DNA of 64,000 nucleotides, from positions 7,071,001-7,135,000 of the forward strand of contig NZ_CP132203.1 in NCBI RefSeq assembly GCF_030719035.1, written 5' to 3'. Every line of letters begins with the position of its first letter. Within the stretch, counting starts at the first letter, position 1. The translations under genes and the position numbers were made by a program. Shown here piece by piece: positions 27,507 through 36,314 of the stretch. Origin of the DNA: Hahella sp. HNIBRBA332 (GTDB lineage: Bacteria > Pseudomonadota > Gammaproteobacteria > Pseudomonadales > Oleiphilaceae). The notes beneath the pieces were generated by a model. It saw only the letters and a list, made by a program, of their open reading frames with translations, searched no databases and was not told where the DNA came from.

Positions 27507-30500
27507 GGCCGTCTCCTTCGCTAGCAGCTGTCATTATCAGGTATGACACCACCATAAAGTCTTCAATACCCTGACTGGAGGTGGCGGTCAGTACGGTACC
27601 ACCTTTGGTGAACAGGCTTTCAATGCCTTTTTCTTCGCTTTTGCCCGCAATGCTGTCAACGGCAACGGCCAGTAGATGCTGGAAGTGGTTCATATCGCGC
27701 CCGTGACGTGTCATGCGGGTAACTTCGGTAATGGCCAGTTGATCGGGCGCTTTGCGCTTAAAGGCTTCACGTTTGAGTAGGTCGAGTATTTTTTTATTTT
27801 GGGTGAAGTTCAGTTCAACCACCGTGCTACCTTCGCTATCACCGGTCACGTATATCAGGAAGTACGGTGCCAGCGGGTAGTTGTCATCCACCTGAACCGC
27901 TTCTTTACCGCTGCGGATATTCTTCAGGCAGAAGATGACGCCCGGTTTGATGCCTTCGGCGGCCAGATCTTCGTCAATACTGACGGCGGCATACAGCCCC
28001 AGCGGTGCTTGCTCCAGCATTGCGAGACGGGCCTTGTCGTTCATATAGCCTGACAGATCCATGCGGAAGTCATTGAGGGTCAGGTCGGTAATGGATACAC
28101 CGCCGCTCATGTCCTCCAGATCGACGACCGCGTCTTTGAGTTGTTGTAGCTGTCTGCGCCGGTATTCAAGGTCATTCATGTCTTTGGCGCTTTCATCGAT
28201 GACGTTTTCTTCACCCGTGGCGGATATATCCAGCAAGACCATGCGCCCGGAGACACGCGCTTCCAGGTTGATATATTCATCCAGCTCCATGTTGGGCCAG
28301 AAGTTGATGAGCTGGATTTGCGTGTTTTTACTGCCAAGACGGTCGATACGGCCAAAACGCTGAATGATGCGTACCGGGTTCCAGTGAATGTCGTAGTTGA
28401 TGAGCGTATCGCAATCCTGCAGGTTCTGACCCTCACTGATGCAGTCGGTGGCTATCAGTAAATCCAATTCGGTCGTGGCGTTTGGGTCTACTTTGCTGCG
28501 CTCTTTGGATACCGGCGAGAAGGCGGTCAGAATATTGTTGAGGTCAGAGCCTAAGCCCGTAATAGTGGTTTTATTGGTACCGCCGCCCGTCACCAATGCA
28601 CTGTGAATGCCCAGTTCGGAATGCGCCCATTGCGCCAGATTGGAATACAGGTATTGGGCCGTGTCGGCGAACGCGGTAAACACGATCACCTTTTTATTGC
28701 CGGGATTTAGCGGGTTAGCCACCTTGCTGGCGATGGTCTGTTTAAGCTGCTCCAGTTTTGCATCACGGCCTGCATTCACACTTTGTGCGGTGTTGGCAAT
28801 GTGAGTCAGGAACTCGCGGTCGGCTTCCAGCTCCTGGCGGAAGCGGATGAGATCCATATCCTGTAGTAACACTTTGGTTTTGTTACCCACCATGTAACTT
28901 TCCAGCTCGGTGGACTCCAGCTCAAAGTCGTGGATATCCTCGATATTCAGCTCGGTCAGTTCTTCTGATTCGTGGGCATCAATTTTGGCCAGCAGTCGGT
29001 CGACCTGCTGAGCAAGCTTTGTGGCCGTCAGCGTGAACGAGTGAATGGAGCTTTCCATACGCTTGAGCAAATTGACGCGCATGAGGTGAATCAGGCTTTC
29101 TTCACGGTCAACCTGTTTGAACACCCCTTTGCCTGCACCGACGGCTTTATCGTAACGACGGGCGTATTCGGCTTTTTTAGCATCTCGCACGAATTTCAGC
29201 GGAGAATAACCCGCCAAGGATAGCCGCCGGATGGTTTTGTTGACGTCTTTTAAGGGCGGAAACTCGCCGGAGGCGTCGATGTCGGCATAGATGTTTTTCG
29301 GTGGCAAGCGAGTCGGGAAGCGGCCGATGTCTTCGGTGCCGTAGTACTTTTCTATGTGTTTGCGGGAACGGGCAATGGTAACGATATCGAGCAGTTTGAA
29401 GTAGTCAAAGCTCATAATGTCGAGCAAAGCCGCCGTGGTACGCTTTTCGACCGGTTCACTGACCCACTGGTTAAATTGCTTCTGGGCAAGTCGCAGGGTG
29501 GATTCAATATTTTTGATGCCCTTTTCGGCAAAGGCATCATCCCGACCTTCAGTAATGAAGGCGACCTGGTTTTTCAAATCATTCATGCGATTGTTGACCG
29601 GCGTTGCTGACAACATCAGTACCTTGGTTTTGACACCTGAGCGAATAATGTCGTTCATCAGTCGCTCGTAGCGGCTTTTACCTTCCGCCTTGCTCGGCGT
29701 GTTACGGAAGTTGTGGGATTCGTCGATAACCACCAGGTCGTAGTTGGCCCAATTTAGTGTCTCTAGATTGATTTCGCCCGAGTAGCCTTTCGGTCGAGTC
29801 AGATCAGTATGGTTCAGTACGTCGTAATTAAAGCGGTCAGCTGCGAGCAGGTTGCGCTTGTCATTGACCGTGTACATGGTCCAGTTGTCACGAAGCTTTT
29901 TCGGGCATATAACAAGCACCCGATCGTTACGCAGTTCGTAGTATTTGATCACAGCCAGGGCTTCAAAGGTTTTACCCAAACCCACGCTGTCGGCAATGAT
30001 GCAGCCGTTGTGCTTTTCGAGCTTGTCTATTGCACCCAGCACACCGTCTTTCTGGAATTTGTAGAGTTTGTTCCAGACCAGGGTATCTTTAAAGCCGGTT
30101 TTATTGCGGATGATATTGTCTTCGTCGATGTCTTCGAGGAAGTCTTTGAACAGATAAAATAGCGTCAGGAAATAAATAAAACTGGCCGGTTGATCGGCGG
30201 CGATGGCATCCAATCTGGCGATGAGGTCATTCTTAATATCACGAAGACTCTGTGCATCAGCCCAGACATTATCAAACCATGTCAGAAGCTGCCGGGTGCT
30301 CTTTGGATCTGACAAGCCCATGTTCATGTGCAGTGAGTCGGAGCGCACGTCGCCGAGCCCGGTTGGGCTGAGCGTGGCACTGCCGCTGATGGCAAAACTT
30401 TGCTCGGACGACCCCAGATGAATAATGTTCTGCCCGGGCTGAGGCCGCACACTGGCTTTCACTTCAGCCTTGTTTGCCAGCCATTGCGAGAACTCGCTGG

Positions 30501-30750
30501 CGATGCGTTTTTGTTGCAGCTGGTTCAGCAGGCGAACGTCTGATTCAGAGCCGACTAGCTTCTGCAGATTGAGCGAATCCCATTCGCTAAAAATGATCCT
30601 TGCCGAATCCAGCTGCTTCAGCTCGTGCTTCAGCGAGGCAAAACCGTATAAGGTAAACAGGCTCGACAGAACTGAAAGCCTGGAGCCAGAAAAGGTGTGT
30701 TTTTTCAGTTCGATACCAACGTGGCCGCTGGTTTTGTTATCCAGTAACAC
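27499..30750 (-). CDS. SNF2-type helicase with N-terminal PLD-like domain
   Basis: A 1083-residue protein starting at GTG (30750). The N-terminus holds a degenerate phospholipase-D-like segment (IHLGSSEQSFAISGSATLS near residues 110-130), where the usual HxK is HLG. The helicase follows: ADSVGLGKTFEALAVI (Walker A, near 250), LVVIDESHNFRN (DESH, near 338), VLMLSATPVNN, and late motifs LIATDCISEGQNLQDCDTLINYDIHWNPVRI and QRFGRIDRLGS. It probably translocates on DNA and regulates or drives the Mod/Res pair. PLD-SNF2 helicase fusions are recurrent in defence loci. It is preceded by the HTH gene with a 14-bp gap. Confidence 0.88.
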   Translation of the reverse strand: MLLDNKTSGHVGIELKKHTFSGSRLSVLSSLFTLYGFASLKHELKQLDSARIIFSEWDSLNLQKLVGSESDVRLLNQLQQKRIASEFSQWLANKAEVKASVRPQPGQNIIHLGSSEQSFAISGSATLSPTGLGDVRSDSLHMNMGLSDPKSTRQLLTWFDNVWADAQSLRDIKNDLIARLDAIAADQPASFIYFLTLFYLFKDFLEDIDEDNIIRNKTGFKDTLVWNKLYKFQKDGVLGAIDKLEKHNGCIIADSVGLGKTFEALAVIKYYELRNDRVLVICPKKLRDNWTMYTVNDKRNLLAADRFNYDVLNHTDLTRPKGYSGEINLETLNWANYDLVVIDESHNFRNTPSKAEGKSRYERLMNDIIRSGVKTKVLMLSATPVNNRMNDLKNQVAFITEGRDDAFAEKGIKNIESTLRLAQKQFNQWVSEPVEKRTTAALLDIMSFDYFKLLDIVTIARSRKHIEKYYGTEDIGRFPTRLPPKNIYADIDASGEFPPLKDVNKTIRRLSLAGYSPLKFVRDAKKAEYARRYDKAVGAGKGVFKQVDREESLIHLMRVNLLKRMESSIHSFTLTATKLAQQVDRLLAKIDAHESEELTELNIEDIHDFELESTELESYMVGNKTKVLLQDMDLIRFRQELEADREFLTHIANTAQSVNAGRDAKLEQLKQTIASKVANPLNPGNKKVIVFTAFADTAQYLYSNLAQWAHSELGIHSALVTGGGTNKTTITGLGSDLNNILTAFSPVSKERSKVDPNATTELDLLIATDCISEGQNLQDCDTLINYDIHWNPVRIIQRFGRIDRLGSKNTQIQLINFWPNMELDEYINLEARVSGRMVLLDISATGEENVIDESAKDMNDLEYRRRQLQQLKDAVVDLEDMSGGVSITDLTLNDFRMDLSGYMNDKARLAMLEQAPLGLYAAVSIDEDLAAEGIKPGVIFCLKNIRSGKEAVQVDDNYPLAPYFLIYVTGDSEGSTVVELNFTQNKKILDLLKREAFKRKAPDQLAITEVTRMTRHGRDMNHFQHLLAVAVDSIAGKSEEKGIESLFTKGGTVLTATSSQGIEDFMVVSYLIMTAASEGDGHA

Positions 30751-30764
30751 CCCGAAATTCCCTA

Positions 30765-30944
30765 TTATTGTCTGTCATTCTTTTGTTCTTCTATCCACTT
30801 TTCGATGTCTTCACGTTTGAAGCGCCAGGATGTGCCCACTTTGAAGGCAGGTATTTTCGCTGACGTTGCCATACGGTAAACAGTTCGCTCGTTGAGCTTG
30901 AGGTACGACGCGACATCCTTGACGGTCATTATTGGCTCACTCAT
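30765..30944 (-). CDS. Small HTH (excisionase/MerR-type) DNA-binding protein
   Basis: A 59-residue protein read from ATG at 30944 (MSEPIMTVKDVASYLKLNE...) to TAA at 30765, too short to be obvious in an ORF scan. It has the helix-turn-helix layout of the excisionase/HTH_17 family: TVKDVASYLKLNERTVYRM, then the wing IPAFKVGTSWRFKREDIEKWI. It is the first gene of the helicase-DUF4391-Mod-Res operon, with a promoter-like pair just upstream (30988-31016). Two readings are open: a transcriptional regulator of the operon, or a recombination directionality factor for the element. Confidence 0.85.
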   Translation of the reverse strand: MSEPIMTVKDVASYLKLNERTVYRMATSAKIPAFKVGTSWRFKREDIEKWIEEQKNDRQ

Positions 30945-30987
30945 ATTGTTGTCCGCAGTTAGAATAGGGTTTTATCTATCTGTCAGA

Positions 30988-31016
30988 ATAGTACAAGAAT
31001 GTCGCATTTTGGACAA
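30988..31016 (-). promoter_or_regulatory. Probable sigma-70-type promoter of the HTH-helicase-DUF4391-mod-res operon
   Basis: On the minus strand, TTGTCC (31016-31011) and TACTAT (30993-30988) are separated by exactly 17 bp. The predicted start would be near 30981, about 37 bp before the HTH start codon. Each box matches consensus at four of six positions, so strength is moderate. Confidence 0.5.
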
Positions 31017-31466
31017 TTTTATCACCAAATGACTAACCTTTCGGCGCATTCGACAATGGTAATTAAAACGTTTGGGACTACCCCTGCAAAAAATTATGTA
31101 AAGCAATTATTGGGTTGGAACATTAAATATTTCTCTATTCGACTAACCCCGTGAAATACAGCCCGATATAATCAACCCATTATGCTTACACTTCCCCGTT
31201 GTTTGCGGAAAGCCCCTGTCCTGAGATCCATTAACTTAATATACTGATAAAAATAACTATGCTGATTGAGTAATTCCTGTGGAGAATAAAACTACAAAAA
31301 ATTTGGATAAGTGCTAAAAAGATTTTTTAAAACAGTCTATTACGGAAGGCATATAAATATATCGAGCTTGATAACGTGCTATAGGGTAAATCAGTCTTTG
31401 CATACATTCGCAAAACCTTTAACCTGGAAAAATGACCCAAACCAACGTCTCATTGAACCCGCGACA
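31017..31466. other. Non-coding AT-rich gap inside the element
   Basis: About 450 bp between the operon promoter and the 94-residue gene. It is AT-rich with homopolymer runs and no reading frame that looks coding. The short frame at 31311-31538 has no recognisable start region and runs into the 94-residue gene on the other strand, so I do not count it. No clear repeat seen. Confidence 0.4.
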
Positions 31467-31751
31467 TTACCACTCCCAGTCTTCAGTAAGGTATTTGTAC
31501 ATCTCATTTACATAGGAAATAAGATAATCGCGTACTAGTTCTGTTCCACGTTCATCGTCAGGAACGTGAGTGGCTAGCCAATTTTCACCGCCAGAGAAGA
31601 GAATCTGATCTCGCCCATGCTCATTCGCTAGATCAATCTGAAAAGCATTCCCATTCCAAACTATTGCCTGCTTCCCCTGAGAAAGCTCTATTAGTAACTC
31701 CAAGGACAAAGAATGTAACAGAGATTTTGCCTGCCATAGCCTATCATTCAT
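31467..31751 (-). CDS. Hypothetical protein, 94 residues
   Basis: An acidic small soluble protein (MNDRLWQAKSLLHSLSLELL at the start, YLTEDWEW at the end). I do not recognise the family. The start codon is 87 bp from the divergent XRE gene, with the C-box-like site between them, so the two may share an operator. It could be an antitoxin-like or regulator-linked protein; nothing in the sequence decides this. Confidence 0.5.
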   Translation of the reverse strand: MNDRLWQAKSLLHSLSLELLIELSQGKQAIVWNGNAFQIDLANEHGRDQILFSGGENWLATHVPDDERGTELVRDYLISYVNEMYKYLTEDWEW

Positions 31752-31771
31752 AGCGTTACACTTATCAAAAT

Positions 31772-31817
31772 GAGTATTATAGTCCGTGGATCAATAAGCA
31801 TCAAAAAGTGATAGTCC
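31772..31817. promoter_or_regulatory. C-box-like operator between the 94-residue gene and the XRE gene
   Basis: GAGTATTATAGTCCGTGGAT at 31772-31791 is very close to the TTATAGTCCGTG word found upstream of restriction-modification controller (C protein) genes. A second related word TGATAGTCC lies at 31809-31817. The XRE start is at 31839, a normal distance for autoregulation. Inference from motif similarity. Confidence 0.55.
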
Positions 31818-31838
31818 TGTCTTTTAAGCAGGGCTTTC

Positions 31839-32045
31839 ATGAAAGACGCTCGTTTAGTCGCTTTCGGCCAGAAAATAAGAGAAATCAGAAAATCCAAAGG
31901 CCTATCGCAAGAAGCCCTCGCTGATATTGCTGGCGTGGATAGAAGCTATATGGGCCACATTGAACGTGGCGAGAAAAACATCACTTTGACTAAAATTTAT
32001 CAGATTGCCGAAGCGTTAAACGTGGCCGCCTCTAAGCTCCTATAA
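31839..32045 (+). CDS. XRE-family regulator, C-protein-like
   Basis: A 68-residue helix-turn-helix protein: FGQKIREIRKSKGLSQEAL, ADIAGVDRSYMGHIERGEKN, ITLTKIYQIAEALNVAASKLL. Length and sequence fit small XRE regulators including the C proteins that time restriction-enzyme expression. The C-box-like site directly upstream strengthens this. It stands alone on the plus strand, between the 94-residue gene and the recombinase operon, so it could regulate itself, its divergent neighbour, or indirectly the mod/res operon about 1 kb away. Confidence 0.85.
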   Translation: MKDARLVAFGQKIREIRKSKGLSQEALADIAGVDRSYMGHIERGEKNITLTKIYQIAEALNVAASKLL

Positions 32046-32123
32046 AAGTGAGTACTAGTGATCCTGGCAAAAACTCAATGAATCCAGGGTTTTCTCCCGA
32101 ATGACAGTATCAATTCTCAGGCA

Positions 32124-32570
32124 CTAGGTTGTGCGCGACAGAAAGCGGATATCGCTTTCCGGTAATTGTGCCTTGAGCCGCTGGTTCTCTAGCGTAAGTT
32201 CCAGAATTCGCGACTGGGCATCCAGCAGCTGACCAAGAGCTTTGTCCCTTTGTTCTTCAAGAGCCTTAAGTTTTCCCCGCAAATCTCTGTTACTCGACCT
32301 TTGTGCAAGCATCATCTGCCTGGGAGACCTCTGCGTCGCCTCTTCCTTATGCGTTTCGATCCACCCCTGAATCTCCGCAACCAGCTCTGGAAAACGCGCC
32401 CTGCGAAGCGCAGAAGGGGCAACTCCTGCCTCTTTGGCTACATTGTTCTGACTGAGGGGGGTTCCCCTTGGCAGTATATCTGGCTTACCCGCTTTGAGAC
32501 GTTTGAAGGCATCCCTGAACTTCAGCTCTGCCTTACTAATTTTTCTTGGATCAACTGTTTTCGAAGACAT
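32124..32570 (-). CDS. Small HTH plus coiled-coil partner of the recombinases (TnpC-like)
   Basis: A 148-residue basic protein. It has a helix-turn-helix-like segment (LSQNNVAKEAGVAPSALRRA, about residues 38-58) and a coiled coil in the second half (LRGKLKALEEQRDKALGQLL onward, about 92-135). Small proteins of this shape accompany paired tyrosine recombinases in Tn554-like elements (TnpC). It overlaps the preceding recombinase gene by 20 bp, so it is part of that operon. Role as DNA-binding accessory factor is inferred from position and shape. Confidence 0.6.
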   Translation of the reverse strand: MSSKTVDPRKISKAELKFRDAFKRLKAGKPDILPRGTPLSQNNVAKEAGVAPSALRRARFPELVAEIQGWIETHKEEATQRSPRQMMLAQRSSNRDLRGKLKALEEQRDKALGQLLDAQSRILELTLENQRLKAQLPESDIRFLSRTT

Positions 32571-34587
32571 AGATTGCTCGCTCTGCGGATTCTAACTGCG
32601 ATTGTAATGACAGATACAAAGGGGAATCTGGCGCGGCGTCACTTATCTGAATGGTAATAACGTTTTTAAGCTGCTTAATCATTGGTAGTTTGGCTTTATC
32701 CAACAATGCCGATGCGCATGGGGTGTTACCACCAAATCCCATACAAGAACTGATATTGCTGATCCCTCCCAGGGGACAAGGCGGGCCTGAATTGGCGCAA
32801 CCACCAAGGAATGTTTGACGGTAACTGATCTGTCCTGCTTTTGCGGCCTTGAGCAACTGCTCATGGTCTTTCTCCGATATTTCAGAGAGGATCTGTTGCT
32901 TGCGCTTCTCGCCGTGTGGTGAAACATACTGATCAGATTGGAGAGCTTTAAACTCCCGCACCATTGATTGATACATCTCACGCAAATAATAGGCACGAGC
33001 TTCGTCATTCAGCGGTTCTTTGAGTCGGTAGTAGTTTTTCCCGTAGTATTGGCTCATGGCGCGTGAGGCGTGTTTCAGCTGGTACTGAAGTGACGCTTCA
33101 GTCACCAATCCACTGGCGAGCATGTTGACAGCACCTGTGCGTCGTAATTGATGCCAGGCAAGGGGCCAGACTTTACCTACGGCAAACTTCTCTGGATCAA
33201 GGCCAAATGTCATTCTGTTGGCCATTTCCAGATCGGCTTTGGTAATCGTCAGCTCCTTATCATCAAAGAGTTTTGGCCACATGTTTTTGGCTATGTCGCC
33301 GTAAGACCGAATCTTCTTGTACTTTTTGGTTGATTGAGATTTAGGCGCTTTGGGGCTCCATGGTTCATGCTGAAGAGATTGAAGAACTGGGTTCTCGACA
33401 TCTTCCTTTGACAAACTTATATATGGATTCTCCTTAGCTGGTTTTAACCGAAGAATGACAACAGCTCGCAATGCTTTCAGCGCAAACTCGACTGTAGGGG
33501 AAACTATCCAGCGAGCATCTGAATCTTCGATAGTTTTGGTTGTGACGCCTTTCAGAGTATGAATTTCATCACCCAGTGGGTCGCGCTCAACCTCGTAGCA
33601 GTTTGCTCGCAGCCTTGCGCCTTCATCGATACGCATCAATGAAAAATTCAATAAGTAGGCCAAGCCGACATTGCTTATCAGTGTCAAGTAGCTAGAAAGT
33701 GCTCTTATTCCAGAATTCTCATCAAACAATACCCAGCGGTCTAATAATTCAGATATGCCGTATTCATCGGCTGTATCCTGAAATGATCCGTAGAATACCT
33801 TTCCTGATCGACTTTCTCCCTTTACTCGTGATGTTACAAACGGCCCGTCAAAACGAAGCCCGCCAAATGCATTTGATAAATTTCCACCTGCATTTCTGGC
33901 ATAGGCTGACAAACAAAAATCGTAACAGGCCTCTATTTTTTCTTGGTGTAACAGAAAGTCATCCAAGCATTCGCGAAGACGTGAAACCTGATAACTCCAT
34001 ATCCTGGCTGGTATATAAACTGTCTGAGTTGAATCAGTAGTTGTTAATACGCTGCTAAGAAGTTTAATTCCACTTTCGTCGATTATGGAGAACCCCAAAC
34101 TCTCTCGTGCGATGAATAATGAATGAAGGCATTCAATCAGGCGATTTGCGCGTTGCTTATAATAGTCGGCGAGTTTCTCAATGACCTTTGGATACCTATA
34201 GAGTTCAGTAGCCAGAATACCGGCATCTGTACATGCCACAAACAGGGGTTTTATCGTCTCAAACTTATATACTAGTGCTTTAGCAGAGCGTATAGTCGCT
34301 TCGCCCCAAAGCCATCAGGCTACAACTTTACGCAATAACTCCGCATTCTGAGGACTAACTTTTTTTCCCTGACCAGGCCCATCCCCAAAGTAAATGGTGA
34401 GAGTGTGCCCAGACCAGGGTGAAAGATCCCATCTCACGTCACCGTATCGAGACACAATATTGCCATAGGCGTCTATAACGACGGGAAAATCTGGGCTTGG
34501 TGGCCTGCTTTCAGGCTTGAAATTCAGGGCGCCTGCTTTTGATAAGGCCGATTCAATCTGCAATCCTGGGAAGTAAGCCAGATTCAT
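32551..34587 (-). pseudogene. Third tyrosine recombinase, interrupted by one in-frame TGA
   Basis: One reading frame of 679 codons from ATG 34587 (overlapping the previous gene by ATGA) to 32551, broken only by TGA at 34315-34317. Around the stop the frame reads K-V-V-A-stop-W-L-W-G-E-A. The downstream part could restart at GTG 34239, giving 562 residues. It keeps a recombinase core: LMRIDEGARLR (first Arg), WHQLRRTGAVNML (HxLR), LKHASRAMSQYYGKNYYR (His and Tyr). A Cys cluster follows (CANSGPPCPLGG...CMGFGGNTPC). The single stop probably arose from a Trp codon; read-through or split expression remain possible. Confidence 0.8.
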
Positions 34588-36314
34588 GCAATCACCTCCA
34601 TCAGTTCAATATGGCCACTCCAATATGGGTGATATCTGCAAGCACGAATCAAGTCCCGGGATTCACTCACCCACATGGCTCGTATTTCGCTGCCAGACGC
34701 AATTGCTTCAAGTTTTTTGTTTATTCTCTCAATAACCCGGTATGCAGGATGAAGGTCTTGTCTTTCTGGTGGTTTATAAAGGTTTGTTTCCAGGCTCTTT
34801 ATCTTTGCGTGCGAGGCAAGCTTCCAGCAATAGTCCTGGCTCATAACATCACGATGCTTAGTACAAAAAAGACAGCCTTCTGGGCTAATGCAATCAGGTT
34901 TCGGCGCGTCTTTAGCCATACCATTGATCGACTCTGGTGAGCGACCTTTGTCGACACATATACCAGGACCTGGCGGTGTATAGACTGGATCTGTTGATGC
35001 GTGGAACCGGACTATTTCGGATGCCGCTAATTGATGATGCGGCCTTTCATAATCACGCAAAAGAACTTCCTTGTCGTGGGCCATTTGCTCAGCCGTTAGT
35101 TCGAGATCGTTACTTCGTCTTAGGAGCCAATTTACTCTGGTTTTCCGCAGCTCCTGCGGGCCAAAAAATTGAGCATCAATTTTCTTGAAGGATTCTTTCA
35201 ACGTGTAAAATCTGACCTTTGAGTCTTTTGCGCGAATCATGCCTCGACTTTGCAAAGGGAATAGCCTGTTATCATGTTCAGTAAACCCAGTATCATGAAG
35301 CCATTGTAAATATCGTTCGAGATGTTTCTTATAAGAGCGATAGCAACGAAAAACGGCTTCTCCGCTACGCCGCCCCTTATATACGCGGAAAACCTCCAGA
35401 TCGTCACCGTTAGACTTCCAGCGATAAGATTCTCTTTCAAGCGCCGATGCCTGAGTCAGGTTCATCCCTGTTTGTGCAATGAATATCAAAAGCTCTGATT
35501 CTATCCTTAGATTCAGTATTCCTGATCTTTTATGTCGATCGAAAAGGCTTTCATTCTCCGCCAATGGCGCTCTGGCTTTCTCGGCATTTTTTCTGACTGT
35601 GTTGCACTCTATAGATTCGACATCCATTTCAGGATTAAGCAGGCTTCCTGCAACCACCAAGGTCTTGCCACCTTGCAGCGCAATGCGGATTGGTAGTCGT
35701 CCTCTAACCGTCGCACAATCCAAGGCGTCGCAGATCGACCTCAGGCAATGACCAAACTCAAATGTACTGCTGAGATTTTGCTTATCTGCGCTGCTGGTCA
35801 TCACGCTCTTTTTTGAGCGCGGCTTTCTGATCCTTGTTTGGATCAAAAGTGCGCCGCTAGGGTTTGTTCCAGGAATTTTTAAAGCCCTTGCGATGAGATT
35901 GGCTAACCTTGAAGTCTGCCTGTAAGCGTAATTTTCAGACACTTCCTTTTTGACTTTTGATCTATATATTTGGTGTTCCGACCACTTCTTGAAGTTGGTT
36001 ACCACTTCATCTCGAGACATAGTCAATGAGTTAACATCTGACCACGCAAAGAATCGCCAAAGCACTTCCAGACTGGATTCGATAAGTGCACGAGAGCGCC
36101 CCTGACTTATCATACTGGAAATGGCTTCATGGAATGCGCATACAACTGGAATACGAAAAAGGTCAACATCATCAGCTGAGGAATGATGTATCGCTTCCAT
36201 CGCATTTTTTCTCGGCAAACACGCCGCACCATAGTGAAGTAATATGTTCAGGTTCCAGGGGATTTGATGCGTACCCAGGCTCATTCCTGGGAAAGTAAGA
36301 TCTAATTCATGCAT
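34584..36314 (-). CDS. Second tyrosine-recombinase-like protein, partly degenerate active site
   Basis: 576 residues from ATG 36314 (MHELDLTFPGMSLG), whose ATGCATGA overlaps the preceding stop by 8 bp; the longer frame starting at 36368 would overlap far more. A core-binding-like N-terminus is followed by a catalytic-like region in which TGLR is replaced by TGMNLTQASALE (first Arg missing). Later, QELRKTRVNWLLRR and MAHDKEVLLRDYERPH keep Arg, His and Tyr candidates. A Cys cluster CISPEGCLFCTKHRD occurs near the C-terminus. It may be a structural partner rather than a full recombinase. Confidence 0.75.
   Translation of the reverse strand: MHELDLTFPGMSLGTHQIPWNLNILLHYGAACLPRKNAMEAIHHSSADDVDLFRIPVVCAFHEAISSMISQGRSRALIESSLEVLWRFFAWSDVNSLTMSRDEVVTNFKKWSEHQIYRSKVKKEVSENYAYRQTSRLANLIARALKIPGTNPSGALLIQTRIRKPRSKKSVMTSSADKQNLSSTFEFGHCLRSICDALDCATVRGRLPIRIALQGGKTLVVAGSLLNPEMDVESIECNTVRKNAEKARAPLAENESLFDRHKRSGILNLRIESELLIFIAQTGMNLTQASALERESYRWKSNGDDLEVFRVYKGRRSGEAVFRCYRSYKKHLERYLQWLHDTGFTEHDNRLFPLQSRGMIRAKDSKVRFYTLKESFKKIDAQFFGPQELRKTRVNWLLRRSNDLELTAEQMAHDKEVLLRDYERPHHQLAASEIVRFHASTDPVYTPPGPGICVDKGRSPESINGMAKDAPKPDCISPEGCLFCTKHRDVMSQDYCWKLASHAKIKSLETNLYKPPERQDLHPAYRVIERINKKLEAIASGSEIRAMWVSESRDLIRACRYHPYWSGHIELMEVIA

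Noticed and set aside
31311..31538. A 75-codon plus-strand frame
   Set aside because: AT-rich, no ribosome site, and overlaps the 94-residue gene on the other strand.
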